DNA of 46,024 nt from a virus: the IMG/VR virus record IMGVR_UViG_3300049489_000468, positions 1 to 46,024 of that record. One strand, given 5' to 3'. Made by a program: the position numbers and the translations under genes. This document shows, piece after piece, positions 31,527-40,065 of this stretch. The notes below the pieces were generated by a model that saw nothing but the letters and a program-made list of their open reading frames with translations, searched no databases and was not told where the DNA came from. Position 1 is the first letter of the stretch. Every line of letters starts with the position of its first letter.

Positions 31527-32456
31527 TTAGACGCCTGGTGTACCGAAGATACCGTTGACATGGTCAACGCCGATCTTTTCACGGTAACGGGCTTTGTACA
31601 TGATCGAATCGTTCAAGAAGCCTGCATCAGCGCCTGCTGCTTTAGTTTCGATATCTTTTCTAGAGATGATCTTGAGGCCAGTCTCTTGAGGAGCGGCTAA
31701 CAAGAACCATGCATCAACGTCAGTCAAGTGTGGACTTGATACTACTACCAAACCATCTTGCTTCATTGAGTTCATGTTGTTATCAGCAGTGTCAGCTTTC
31801 AAATCAGAACCGATAAGTTCCATTGCATAACGCTTATTGCTTGGGTTTACCAAGAGTACTTTTGGCATAATGCGATTGATGATACCGCTGTCACCTACGA
31901 AAACTTGCTCAAAGTCTATCAGAGCTGTTTCGAGAGAAGATTGCGATAAGTCAGCAGCAGCACTTAACTGGTTACGGATAGTGCGACCAGAAGGGAGTGT
32001 GTGTGAAGAGGAGAATACTGCAACACCGTCAGCAGCTAATTCAGAAGAAAAGCCGTTGTTGAAGATGTTCATGGCAGCTATCTCTTGGCTCTCACGAGCA
32101 GATTTAGCTAACTTCTTTAAACCGTCAGCGATGAAGTCGAACTTGCCGTCGTCAACTGCTTCTTCAGAAATCGAGAAACCCAAACCATACTTCACAGGAA
32201 CGAGTGTCTTCGAATTACCTTGATATTGACGAGAGAAAGAGTAATCAGTGCCTTCAGGGACTACTTGGAACATTGGCAAATCATGGATTTGCGAAGATTG
32301 CCAAATGTCTCGGTCAGTGCTGATCTTTCTAAAAAGCTGTTCGCGACGTGATGGGTGCTGAGCTAGCTCAGAGCGGAATAGCTCTTCAAGTGCGGGTAAC
32401 GCCGCTGAACCGAAGAGATCACTATAATTACCGCGTAAAAATTGAGGTGAAGACAT
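31527..32456 (-). CDS. Major capsid protein
   Basis: 309 residues of HK97-type capsid look. Features: N-arm helix ALPALEELFRSELAQHPSRR, PVKYGLGFSISEEAVDDGKF (about 88-107), long spine helix FIADGLKKLAKSARESQEIA, P-domain segments and NINRIMPKVLLVNPSNKRY-like strand near 193-210, and an ending YREKIGVDHVNGIFGTPGV. Position after scaffold and decoration genes and the lack of other candidates support this. It resembles the Mu gpT-like group. Its mRNA probably starts at the promoter near 33003. Confidence 0.88.
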   Translation of the reverse strand: MSSPQFLRGNYSDLFGSAALPALEELFRSELAQHPSRREQLFRKISTDRDIWQSSQIHDLPMFQVVPEGTDYSFSRQYQGNSKTLVPVKYGLGFSISEEAVDDGKFDFIADGLKKLAKSARESQEIAAMNIFNNGFSSELAADGVAVFSSSHTLPSGRTIRNQLSAAADLSQSSLETALIDFEQVFVGDSGIINRIMPKVLLVNPSNKRYAMELIGSDLKADTADNNMNSMKQDGLVVVSSPHLTDVDAWFLLAAPQETGLKIISRKDIETKAAGADAGFLNDSIMYKARYREKIGVDHVNGIFGTPGV

Positions 32457-32459
32457 TTA

Positions 32460-32951
32460 TTAGACTCCTGCAGTTCCGGTATGGCTACCGAGTTGGTGAT
32501 TGTTAATCTTTACAACACATTTTACGTTTGCGCCCAATGCGTTGTCATGGCTATCTACAATTCGGAGAACTTTTAAAGGAAGTGCTGCAGTAGTTGCTTG
32601 TGTGCTTGCATCGATCTCCATGCCTGATCTACGATAAGTAGTGTCAGGAGAACCAATAGCGATCTCATAGTTAAGGCCGATATCAGTTTGGGCATCGATT
32701 GTAGCGTCATCAGCTTGCATGATGAACATTTGATTAGGATCGTCTGCTACTAATACTTGTGCAGCAGATGCAGCATAAACCATACACACACCCATACATG
32801 CGTCAGTAGCTGCTGAAACAGGCTCAACTGTTCCGTCACTTTTAAACTTCAAGAGGTCACCTGGATAGCAGATTGCTCCGGCTTTGTACTCTTGCATTCG
32901 TAAAACTGGGCCTTTGGGTACGGCGCCATTTACAATATCGGCATTTGCCAT
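32460..32951 (-). CDS. Capsid decoration / cement protein
   Basis: 163 residues, beta-rich: KGPVLRMQEYKAGAICYPGD, CMGVCMVYAASAAQVLVADD. This resembles small cement proteins encoded directly before major capsid genes. First gene after the promoter at 33003-33031, with AAGGAG before the ATG. Confidence 0.75.
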   Translation of the reverse strand: MANADIVNGAVPKGPVLRMQEYKAGAICYPGDLLKFKSDGTVEPVSAATDACMGVCMVYAASAAQVLVADDPNQMFIMQADDATIDAQTDIGLNYEIAIGSPDTTYRRSGMEIDASTQATTAALPLKVLRIVDSHDNALGANVKCVVKINNHQLGSHTGTAGV

Positions 32952-32972
32952 AAATGTATGTCTCCTTGCATT

Positions 32973-32988
32973 GGGTCGTTATTGACCC
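32973..32988 (-). other. Hairpin in capsid leader
   Basis: GGGTC-GTTATT-GACCC, a 5-bp stem in the untranslated leader between the capsid promoter and the decoration gene. There is no T run, so mRNA stabilisation or regulation is more likely than termination. Confidence 0.35.
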
Positions 32989-33002
32989 TGACAAGAGAGA
33001 CT

Positions 33003-33031
33003 ATAACATAGAGTTGACAAACGTGTGTAAA
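33003..33031 (-). promoter_or_regulatory. Promoter for the capsid genes
   Basis: Read leftward: TTTACA (33031-33026), 17 bp, TGTTAT (33008-33003). It would start the decoration and capsid message separately from the packaging genes. The complementary strand carries TTGACA-17-TATTCG across the same bases, so the site might also fire rightward. Confidence 0.55.
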
Positions 33032-33035
33032 TGTG

Positions 33036-33500
33036 TTATTCGGAGTCTTCTCCGCCCTCACCAAAACCCTCGGAAACCTGCGTTTTTACTCCGCTTTCCT
33101 TGGCCATTTCTCTAAATTGCTCGGCATGGGTTTTATTGATGACAGCGTTGCTTTGGGCTTGCGCACGCTGTTTTAATAACTGTTTGTGCATCTGAGCAGC
33201 TTGCTCTGGCTTTACTGCCAAAATAAGGTCGCCACGGCGCACAAAACCATCTGGATCAGCTCCAAAAAGCTCAGATTTTGTTTCCCTCTTATAAGGAATC
33301 CATCGTGCTCTGTGTGAACCATTCTTTCTGTAGTGAGTTCCATTAATAAAACGGTAAGCCAAGCCTTTTTCTTTTAACTCCTTTAAAAGGATAGGGTCTA
33401 GCTCTAGCTCATTCATGAAAACATCTGCCATGTTAATGGGAGCTTCTTTGACTACGTGTTTTTCTTTTACTGATACTTTGTTTTGTTTAATGATCGACAT
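33036..33500 (-). CDS. Hypothetical protein between scaffold and capsid
   Basis: 154 residues, basic centre (YRKNGSHRARWIPYKRETKS) and an acidic, Gly-rich tail (EGFGEGGEDSE). It has a helical stretch with many Gln. Position suggests a head assembly role; no family recognised. Its stop is only five bases from the promoter for the capsid genes. Confidence 0.65.
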   Translation of the reverse strand: MSIIKQNKVSVKEKHVVKEAPINMADVFMNELELDPILLKELKEKGLAYRFINGTHYRKNGSHRARWIPYKRETKSELFGADPDGFVRRGDLILAVKPEQAAQMHKQLLKQRAQAQSNAVINKTHAEQFREMAKESGVKTQVSEGFGEGGEDSE

Positions 33501-33506
33501 ATAATC

Positions 33507-34208
33507 CTACTCATACTTCTGAAATGATTTACGTTTAATGGCTTTTTCTAGTCCGGCTTTTACTTTGGGGTCGTTTGGATCACGACCAAGTAATTTAGAG
33601 AGGGCTAAGGTCTCCTCAGAGATCTCTACCTTCTTCTCGCGCTTCTTGTTTTGATTGTTCTGGTTATTACTCACATCGCCTCCGAATGAGAAATCGTCAT
33701 CTTGTTTTCTTCGTTTAGATGCAGGAACTAATCCTAAGTCTGCTGCAGCTTCTCTGATTGCCAAGCGGATACCGCTTGACGAGTTCTTTTCACTGTCGGA
33801 AAGGGCGTTATAAGCCGATACCGCTTTTTGGTACATTTCGGAATTCTGGTTTCCTAATTCTGGGTACTCGCTTACCATTTGAGCTAGCGTGTTATTAACT
33901 GCGTTGCTTGCGTTTACTCGTGAGGATGCAGCTTCAGCGGCCATGTCAGCAATGCGTCTAGCGTAAGCTTCAGGATCTGAGTACTGAAGATCCGCTAATG
34001 AAACTTCTTGTTTCTTTTCCTGTTGAACAGGCGCAGCTTTTAGCGACGTTATAGCCTTAATGAGTTCTTGGTTCTGTAAAGTCATTTGTTCAGTAAGATT
34101 CTTCATCTTTCTGTCCATCTCTGCTTTTACATTTTTAATTGGATCTACTTCTTGGGCGTTGTCGCCATCGTTTGCGTCAGTGTCGACGCTAGTGTCTTGA
34201 TCAGACAT
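33507..34208 (-). CDS. Scaffolding protein
   Basis: 233 residues: acidic N-terminus (SDQDTSVDTDANDGDNAQEV), a coiled-coil centre (EMDRKMKNLTEQMTLQNQEL), and a basic C-terminal helix (AGLEKAIKRKSFQKYE). This charge pattern and the place between portal and capsid are typical of podoviral scaffold proteins, whose C-terminal basic helix contacts the capsid. No protease domain is attached. Confidence 0.8.
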   Translation of the reverse strand: MSDQDTSVDTDANDGDNAQEVDPIKNVKAEMDRKMKNLTEQMTLQNQELIKAITSLKAAPVQQEKKQEVSLADLQYSDPEAYARRIADMAAEAASSRVNASNAVNNTLAQMVSEYPELGNQNSEMYQKAVSAYNALSDSEKNSSSGIRLAIREAAADLGLVPASKRRKQDDDFSFGGDVSNNQNNQNKKREKKVEISEETLALSKLLGRDPNDPKVKAGLEKAIKRKSFQKYE

Positions 34209-34249
34209 ATTTTGCTCCAGTCATTACGTGACCACTCGAACTATCCTAA

Positions 34250-34522
34250 TTACGGCTTAGGAAGTTGCCGTTGGGTATCCTTTACCCTTAACTCACGAAA
34301 CTTTTTAAGTTCCGCAATGAGTCGCGCAGAGCCTTCTACTCGCGCCTTCTCTAGAAGTAGCTTTTCAGCACCTTCCGATAGGGGGTATTGTATCAGATGG
34401 CGCTCAAAGCCCGCCTGCATTTTGTCAAAAAGCTTCAGGAGAGTTTGCCAACTATCTGAAAAGAGGATCGAATTGAGGTTCTCCTCGTCGTCAAAAGAGA
34501 AGCCTGTTTTACGTGCTTTCAC
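34250..34522 (-). CDS. Small helical protein after portal
   Basis: 90 residues, GTG start at 34522 overlapping the portal gene end by 14 bases. It is helical and basic (LKLFDKMQAGFERHLIQYP, LIAELKKFRELRVKD). Not recognised; probably a head assembly or completion factor by position. Confidence 0.6.
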   Translation of the reverse strand: MKARKTGFSFDDEENLNSILFSDSWQTLLKLFDKMQAGFERHLIQYPLSEGAEKLLLEKARVEGSARLIAELKKFRELRVKDTQRQLPKP

Positions 34523-36752
34523 CTTTACCTACCGCCTGTCCTTGGGATTGTCCGCCGCCACTTAGTTGTTGCGATTGCGGTGCTACTTGCTGATTAGTCA
34601 TCATTTGTTGCTGATTACGCTGCTGAGCTGCTGCAGCCTCGATAGCTTGGATCATTTGTTGTGCCTCGTTCATCTTCGATACGAGTGCCTGTACTCCTTG
34701 TTGATCGATCTGCCCTAGTAACTCATCGTCCCCTAAGAATTCTTGGACGAAGGCTACGAACCCTTGTAAGTCTTGCGTTGGATCTAGTGGGATGTTCTGT
34801 CCAGCTAAGATGCGGTTAGCAAGTTCAACTGGCAAGTATCTGTGCTGGTATTCTGGTGGCATTGTGATGTATTTTGACACATCCTTAATGTCACGAACCT
34901 GCATCATATTCTTTAAAGCTTCGTATAGATTACCTACGTTAACGACGCCTGTCTGAAGTAACAATGGGTTTTGTAGAGTCTGGTAAATGAAATCGGCTGT
35001 CTGTATTCTGATCGACTTGTTAGAGTTAGCTGAGTTGGCATCTAATTCAAAGTCGTACATGCCTACTAGAGCTTCGCGGCTCTCGATGTGTCTCCAGTAC
35101 TCTTTACCGTCTCCTCCGATTACTCGAAACTGTAGTCCTGGAGTTACCTTTTGTTGAAGCATTCCAAAAACATAATGGAGCATCTGTCTTACACCGCGAT
35201 TCATCCGGCGAATATAAACATCTAGGTTCGCGTTAGCTTCACCTAAAAGGGCTTGGGTACCTGTTGCGGTTCTAGCTGCACCTTGTCCACCGATAATGCC
35301 AAGTGATAAGTCGGAGATACTTGTGACACGTTCAATTAGAGTGTAAAGTGCTGCCTCTTCTTGAAACCCGAAAGAGGTGCGACCTGTTAGGTTAGGAAAG
35401 AATACGTCTTGGCCTGGGTTATCTAAAGGAATCATTGTTCCCGGCTCGATTGGGAGCTTCTCTTCGGCCATCGATGCTGTAGGTTTGTAGAATCCCCACG
35501 GAAGTGATGACATGATGCCAACGTCAATGCGTATATTGTGCATTGCGTCTATCTCGCGTGCGAGTGAGTACATGATTTCTACTAAGCCGACGCCATATTC
35601 TGTGTTGTTCCGTTTATGGAAGTCAATCTTAAAGAATGGGCGCTTGCCTGTTGGGGACATTCGGTAGAGATATGTAGCGCGTAGTATCTTTCTAGATTCT
35701 TTGTGTATCCATACGACTAAGTCGGAGTTAATGCCACTATCGTCGATATCCATCTTGATGTAGGCTTCGAGGATTTGGTACCGATCAAGTTCGAATGGTT
35801 TATCTACGTTAGCTACCCCTGCAGTTTCTGTTTGACGATAGAGGTGGCCGCTGACTGCTTCAGCGCCGCGATTGTCACTTCCTGCTTTAATAACTTCTTC
35901 TACTGCGTCATAGTCAAAGATGCTCTGATCTGCTAATGACCACAGTTCACTTGCAGTCATGTATTCCGACTGTATGACGCTATCTGCTTTTTGTGGATCA
36001 CCTTCGCCGCCGACGATTAGCACGTCTTGTATGTTCACGCGCTCTACCATTGGGCCGTCGAAACACTTTACTACCTTCTCTACTTCTCTCTCTTCCTGTT
36101 TAAGAGTTGGAATAGCGTGGGTCTCTTGTGTATTGGGGTCCATTACGAATTGCATTGGGCCGGGTACAGTTACGTTTTCAACATCTACGTACTTTGTAAA
36201 TTTCTTGTGCCAACGTGCTTTTAAGATTCCGCAACCAAATGCACACCAGTCCCAGATCCAACGATCAAAGACCTCGTCAATGCCTGCGTGCTCATTCACC
36301 CACTCTTTGAAGGTGTAACGCATAAGGTCTTGGACAACCATTTCTTGCTCGACATTTTGCTCTTTGCGTGCTTTTACATTAAAGAAAGGGTCGATAGACA
36401 TAAGGGCCGCTTGCATGCGTGCGTGATACGTTTTAATTACGGTATAGATTGTGGGTAAGTGAAGGACGGAAGACCAGTCATTAGATGCTTCATAGATGGG
36501 ATCAATGAATTCATCGAACTGAATCAGGAACTCTTCCATGCGAGTGAGCCACTCTTGGCGGTCGGCGTTGCCTTGCTGCCATGCAGAAGCGATGAGTTCA
36601 CCTGCATTCTTCTCATTTAACTTCTTAAGTAGCTTTTTATTGATTTGGTCGCGGAGGTCCGCTGTTACGACAAGTCCGTTTTCCTCGTCGTCTTCTAGTT
36701 TAAATGATCGACCATCAATGATTCTGTCTTGGTCTCTATTAAAAGTATCCAA
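34509..36752 (-). CDS. Portal protein
   Basis: 747 residues, TTG start at 36752 behind GGAGATAAGG. Features include WSSVLHLPTIYTVIKTYHAR and AALMSIDPFFNVKAR (wing), FDRWIWDWCAFGCGILKARW, NNTEYGVGLVEIMYSLAREI, and GGQGAARTATGTQALLGEAN (stem to clip), with a long Gln-rich C-terminal barrel region (about 690-735). It is large, as in P22- and T7-like podoviruses (P22 725). It forms the dodecameric DNA gate at the head vertex and docks the terminase encoded upstream. Confidence 0.9.
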   Translation of the reverse strand: MDTFNRDQDRIIDGRSFKLEDDEENGLVVTADLRDQINKKLLKKLNEKNAGELIASAWQQGNADRQEWLTRMEEFLIQFDEFIDPIYEASNDWSSVLHLPTIYTVIKTYHARMQAALMSIDPFFNVKARKEQNVEQEMVVQDLMRYTFKEWVNEHAGIDEVFDRWIWDWCAFGCGILKARWHKKFTKYVDVENVTVPGPMQFVMDPNTQETHAIPTLKQEEREVEKVVKCFDGPMVERVNIQDVLIVGGEGDPQKADSVIQSEYMTASELWSLADQSIFDYDAVEEVIKAGSDNRGAEAVSGHLYRQTETAGVANVDKPFELDRYQILEAYIKMDIDDSGINSDLVVWIHKESRKILRATYLYRMSPTGKRPFFKIDFHKRNNTEYGVGLVEIMYSLAREIDAMHNIRIDVGIMSSLPWGFYKPTASMAEEKLPIEPGTMIPLDNPGQDVFFPNLTGRTSFGFQEEAALYTLIERVTSISDLSLGIIGGQGAARTATGTQALLGEANANLDVYIRRMNRGVRQMLHYVFGMLQQKVTPGLQFRVIGGDGKEYWRHIESREALVGMYDFELDANSANSNKSIRIQTADFIYQTLQNPLLLQTGVVNVGNLYEALKNMMQVRDIKDVSKYITMPPEYQHRYLPVELANRILAGQNIPLDPTQDLQGFVAFVQEFLGDDELLGQIDQQGVQALVSKMNEAQQMIQAIEAAAAQQRNQQQMMTNQQVAPQSQQLSGGGQSQGQAVGKGEST

Positions 36753-36785
36753 AGCCTTATCTCCGTTTACGTTGGGGGCTATTGC

Positions 36786-36799
36786 GTCATCAGACGCTG
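36786..36799 (-). other. Small hairpin in terL-portal gap
   Basis: The 110-base gap between the terminase stop and the portal start holds GCGTC-TGAT-GACGC and CTAGCC-AC-GGCTAG. Neither is followed by a T run. They may pace translation or processing of the packaging message. Confidence 0.35.
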
Positions 36800-36863
36800 T
36801 GGTTTAGCCCACTTGTCGCTTTCCCCTAGCCGTGGCTAGAGACTTGCTTCTGGATTAATCTTA

Positions 36864-38306
36864 TCACGAACCGCCCCATGGGGACTTGTTTTTGGATCTT
36901 ATGACCTTTGCCTTGTCTTTTCTGAAGGAAATTCCAGTAGCTAGGGCGTATTTGAGGCAGGCGAGGTAATCAGTGTTGGAAATAGCGAGTTTTGGCTTAT
37001 TCTGTCCAAGATTCTTGTCACGTTGCCATTCGACGTTACTAATGTCGCCGATAATACCTCGGCAATAACGATAAACGCGCAGTTTGGGTATTTTCTGCCC
37101 AAAGTTGTTCTCTACTTCCGGTATAAGGAGTACCTGCTGGATCTTTTGGATGAAATCTTCGTCATCTTTCTCTTTGTAACTGGTAGATCTCGCTTGAACT
37201 CCGTTTTTGCGTAATACGTCCATGAACGACAGGTTTCCGTCTCCTCCGCTGCCTGGAGTTGCGCCTAGCGAGTCACAAATAATGTCAATGACTCGGTAGC
37301 CCTGGTACATGTCCTTTAACTCTTTGGCGAATTGCTTTGCTGGGGAGGCACTCGATATCTCTTTTATGTAATATAGGTAGCCATCACGATCTGCTCCTAC
37401 TAAGCAAGCGACGTGATTTTTTGATGGGTGAGGGTCAATTGCGATGACGCATGGCCAATCCTTGTTCCATGTCTCGTGTGGGTCTACTAGATGCGTCTCT
37501 GCTCGGTAATACTTTGCAAGTGCTAGGCCCTCTAGATCAAAGAACGATCCCTCAAGACGTACTTGTCTCTCTGCTTCTGTCATTTTAGAGGCGAACTCTT
37601 CCAACCAGCCATCGCGAAGGTTTGCTTTGTTAAGTTCACTGGAGTATCGGTAACAGTTAGTATCAGGAAGGAGCCCTTTACTCCAAGGTTCCCATATATC
37701 GGTGCGAAGCCATGGCTGTCCAAGCGGCGTGCCACATACGAGTACTTTTGGTTGAGAGCCTTTCTCACGAAGACCTCGAAACATTCCGAGATAAATTCGT
37801 TTAGGTAGTGGCTCGTCGCTAAGTAATGCGTCGAAGTTGTCAATACCTTCAAATTTGAACTCATCCATATCGAAGAAGAGAAATTGGATACAGGAGCCGT
37901 TGTCGAAAGTTATCTTCGATGTGTACGGCTTTCCTTGTTTATGTAACTGCTTGTCGGTAACAACAAACCACTTTCGAAGTTCGGGAATTACTTTTTGATC
38001 GACCTTCTCTGGAGAGTCAAGAACCATGTAGACGCGTGCAGGTACTTTGCTAAATTGTTTTGTCACTGGGTTGTAGCCGTCGCAAACCCACTTAGCTTCG
38101 TTGACGAGTAGTGCAGTTTTTCCAAAACCATTACCCGAGAAAACGAAGCGTTCTTTGAACTTGGCTCCGTCTTTTACAATCTGAAGTTGACCTTCGTTTG
38201 GTTTGAACTTTGGTTTTGCGAGAAGTTCCCTTTTTCGCTTCTCCTCCATTGCCAGAAGAAGCTCTATCTTATCTTCTCTTGTTAGTTTGCTTGTGTCAAC
38301 GGCCAC
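36864..38306 (-). CDS. terL: Terminase large subunit
   Basis: 480 residues, GTG start behind AAAAGGTAA. ATPase: Walker A SGNGFGKT (57-64) and Walker B DALLSDEP (159-166) with E165. The C-terminal nuclease has the RNase H-like acidic residues in CVIAIDPHPSKNHVAC, VIDIICDSLGATPG and SNTDYLACLKYA. It cuts and pumps DNA into the prohead. The gene overlaps the HNH gene by 11 bases. Confidence 0.93.
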   Translation of the reverse strand: MAVDTSKLTREDKIELLLAMEEKRKRELLAKPKFKPNEGQLQIVKDGAKFKERFVFSGNGFGKTALLVNEAKWVCDGYNPVTKQFSKVPARVYMVLDSPEKVDQKVIPELRKWFVVTDKQLHKQGKPYTSKITFDNGSCIQFLFFDMDEFKFEGIDNFDALLSDEPLPKRIYLGMFRGLREKGSQPKVLVCGTPLGQPWLRTDIWEPWSKGLLPDTNCYRYSSELNKANLRDGWLEEFASKMTEAERQVRLEGSFFDLEGLALAKYYRAETHLVDPHETWNKDWPCVIAIDPHPSKNHVACLVGADRDGYLYYIKEISSASPAKQFAKELKDMYQGYRVIDIICDSLGATPGSGGDGNLSFMDVLRKNGVQARSTSYKEKDDEDFIQKIQQVLLIPEVENNFGQKIPKLRVYRYCRGIIGDISNVEWQRDKNLGQNKPKLAISNTDYLACLKYALATGISFRKDKAKVIRSKNKSPWGGS

Positions 38307-38817
38307 TTGTTACCTTTTTTGAAAACGTGTAAGGGATAAACCTGTTACCTTTTTCAATGTTCTTGTCTGCTGGCAAGTATTGCAAGTTAGCAACGCAGTG
38401 TAAGCCACAAATGTTGCGGTTACGTCTAGGGATAATATGATCAACGCAATGCCCTTCTGGGCAGTTATGGTAGATCTCCTGTATCTGTTCTTTCTCATGT
38501 GGGAAGGTTGGATTGTTATTGTCGTATGGCCATTGTACTGTTTGTGAGATTTCTTTTTCTACTTGTTGTCTTATCTGCTCATAGACAGCTTTTTTCATAA
38601 TGCTGTGGGGAGAAAAGCGAATGTACTGGCTTCGACGTTCTCTTTCTTTTTGTTCTTTCTTTTTTTGGCGATAACGGCGCCGAGCTGCTCTCTTGTCTTC
38701 CTTTGTGCAGTCAATGCAGCGGCTGTGAAGTCCGCTTTGGGTGCGGGTGCTTATAGGGAATGAACTGGTTTTTCTTAATCTGCAGCACTTACTGCATCTC
38801 TTTGTCGACTGTTCCAT
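38296..38817 (-). CDS. HNH endonuclease between terminase genes
   Basis: 173 residues from ATG 38817 (GGAAGAG upstream; longer start at 38838 possible). An N-terminal zinc site (CSKCCRLRKTSSFP...CIDC) is followed by a strongly basic linker and an HNH core: CPEGHCVDHIIPRRNRN, then CGLHCVANLQYLPADKNIEK. HNH proteins next to terminase genes assist DNA cleavage in packaging of several cos phages; otherwise it could be a free homing nuclease. Tight coupling to both terminase genes favours a packaging role. Confidence 0.8.
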   Translation of the reverse strand: MEQSTKRCSKCCRLRKTSSFPISTRTQSGLHSRCIDCTKEDKRAARRRYRQKKKEQKERERRSQYIRFSPHSIMKKAVYEQIRQQVEKEISQTVQWPYDNNNPTFPHEKEQIQEIYHNCPEGHCVDHIIPRRNRNICGLHCVANLQYLPADKNIEKGNRFIPYTFSKKVTSGR

Positions 38818-39202
38818 CTGTCTCTTCCTCTTCCTCAAGGATTTTTGCTGCTATCAGTGCATCAAGTTGCGCATCATCAACATCTTCAAATTTGTGTTTG
38901 ACTGTTTTGTTTTCTGCTGCTTTACCTTTCGAGCGGTCGATCACGTCCTTTGCTGCAGCGAGGGCTTTGCTGGAGTCCGCTTCTGTTAGGGCGACGGTGA
39001 TGACGCGTGCCATCGCTTGAGATTCGTACTTCTTCAATAGTTGATCGCTAGTCATACCAGCAGCTAAGTCTTTTCGAATCGCATCTAAAACAGACGCGCG
39101 GTACTGTTCAAACTCAGCGAGATCGTCAAGTGCTGCGTTGGTTTCGTCTTCTTTTTTGTTCTCGGAACGCATTTTCCAGCCGTTCCTTTTGTGTCCTGAC
39201 AT
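38789..39202 (-). CDS. Terminase small subunit-like protein
   Basis: 137 residues from ATG 39202, chosen for GGAGG seven bases upstream; an in-frame ATG at 39265 lacks a ribosome site. It is mainly helical with LAGMTSDQLLKKYESQAMAR and ALAAAKDVIDRSKGKAAENK, the kind of segment seen in small terminase subunits, and an acidic end. It is the first gene of the leftward block just before the HNH and TerL genes. No clear HTH is visible, so this is by position and pattern. Confidence 0.68.
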   Translation of the reverse strand: MSGHKRNGWKMRSENKKEDETNAALDDLAEFEQYRASVLDAIRKDLAAGMTSDQLLKKYESQAMARVITVALTEADSSKALAAAKDVIDRSKGKAAENKTVKHKFEDVDDAQLDALIAAKILEEEEETDGTVDKEMQ

Positions 39203-39610
39203 AGAACCTCCGACAATCATAATAGCACGCGGGGGCCGCTGTGTATAGCGTTTTCTTTTTCCCATGTAGTTTCAATTAGATAGGCGCGGGGGCGTCTTAA
39301 CTGTGATTTTCTTAGTTACGTAAGTAGTTGATAGTACCCCAATGCAGTCAGTGAAATGGGGGTAGCAACGTATTCTTTTTTAAGTGTTTCCAAAATAGGC
39401 GCCCCACTTATTAGCTCAAACCAATACACCGTTTCAGAGACGAGTGGCACCGTCGCGTGGCCTCGCAGAAAAGCCTTACCCTTTCAAAAGCCTTGTAAAA
39501 TCAAGTAGTTAATTAAATGACTCTTAGTCTTAGTCTATAACCTTGCTAGTTAGCTCTATTCAATAGGACATGCATTAGGGTCTATAGCCTTGTCTGTGGG
39601 TGTTATGGGG

Positions 39611-39627
39611 CTTTAGCGTTGCTAAAG
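39611..39627. other. Perfect hairpin in regulatory region
   Basis: CTTTAGC-GTT-GCTAAAG, a 7-bp stem with 3-base loop. There is no T run on either side, so it is not a standard terminator. Confidence 0.45.
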
Positions 39628-39646
39628 GGTTGTATTTACTAGTGGG

Positions 39647-39664
39647 ATTGTATTTTAATACAAT
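39647..39664. promoter_or_regulatory. Operator-like inverted repeat 1
   Basis: ATTGTATT-TT-AATACAAT, 8-bp perfect arms with a 2-bp centre, in the size range of dimeric repressor sites. A second palindrome follows 36 bp later. Confidence 0.5.
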
Positions 39665-39699
39665 GTAACTAAAAAAACACTGCGGAAAGAGTCTTATTT

Positions 39700-39713
39700 T
39701 TGAACATGTTCAA
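39700..39713. promoter_or_regulatory. Operator-like palindrome 2
   Basis: TTGAACATGTTCAA, a perfect 14-bp palindrome eight bases upstream of the -35 box at 39722. Spacing GAAC-N2-GTTC excludes the Gram-positive LexA box (GAAC-N4-GTTC). It may bind a dimeric regulator such as the HTH protein at 6569, but that is a guess. Confidence 0.5.
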
Positions 39714-39721
39714 TTCCACGC

Positions 39722-39750
39722 TTGTCAACCTATTAAAGAGGCGATATGAC
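39722..39750 (+). promoter_or_regulatory. Promoter for the small plus-strand genes
   Basis: TTGTCA (39722-39727), 17 bp, TATGAC (39745-39750). Just downstream of palindrome 2. It would start the tiny genes at 39846-40517. Confidence 0.5.
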
Positions 39751-39845
39751 CTCTTAATGAGGTATTAATAAAAAATAGCTAAAGTATTTTTAATAGACTC
39801 CGATGAGTATTATGTAAGTTGAAACAAATAAACAAAGGACGTTAT

Positions 39846-40004
39846 ATGTTGTCAAGATTGATTCAAACAAGACAAGACAATACAATGAGTCTTAGGATAT
39901 ATCTAAACAACTATTGTTTAGCTAAATTCGAAGTTAAATCAGTGTCTCATGCTGAGATTGTATTTAATATATACAAATGTAAATTAAAAGAATTTTTAAA
40001 ATAA
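39846..40004 (+). CDS. Tiny hypothetical protein
   Basis: 52 residues from ATG 39846, with AAAGGACG upstream. Basic with several Tyr/Ile (MSLRIYLNNYCLAKFEVKSV). AT-rich codons unlike the early block. It belongs to a cluster of four tiny genes. Function unknown. Confidence 0.6.
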   Translation: MLSRLIQTRQDNTMSLRIYLNNYCLAKFEVKSVSHAEIVFNIYKCKLKEFLK

Positions 40005-40007
40005 TAG

Positions 40008-40036
40008 TAGACAAGTGTTAATTAGTTTAGTATTCT
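40008..40036 (+). promoter_or_regulatory. Internal promoter in the tiny-gene cluster
   Basis: TAGACA (40008-40013), 17 bp, TATTCT (40031-40036). The -10 is identical to that at 11896. AAGGAG for the next gene follows at 40052-40057. Confidence 0.5.
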
Positions 40037-40065
40037 ATATTTAACAAGTAACAAGGAGATTTAAG

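Larger units (their letters stand above)
39266..39845. other. Non-coding AT-rich regulatory region
   Basis: About 580 bases between the terminase block and the small plus-strand genes hold no credible gene. It carries a hairpin (39611-39627), two palindromic operator-like sites (39647-39664 and 39700-39713), a promoter (39722-39750) and a set of AAGAGG/CCTCTT/GAGG complementary segments (39735-39765) that could form alternative hairpins. The leftward packaging operon likely has its promoter here too, but I could not place one with confidence. Confidence 0.6.

Noticed and set aside
39700-39713. LexA (SOS) box
   Set aside because: The half-sites GAAC/GTTC are two bases apart, not four as in the Gram-positive box, and do not fit the CTGT-N8-ACAG form.
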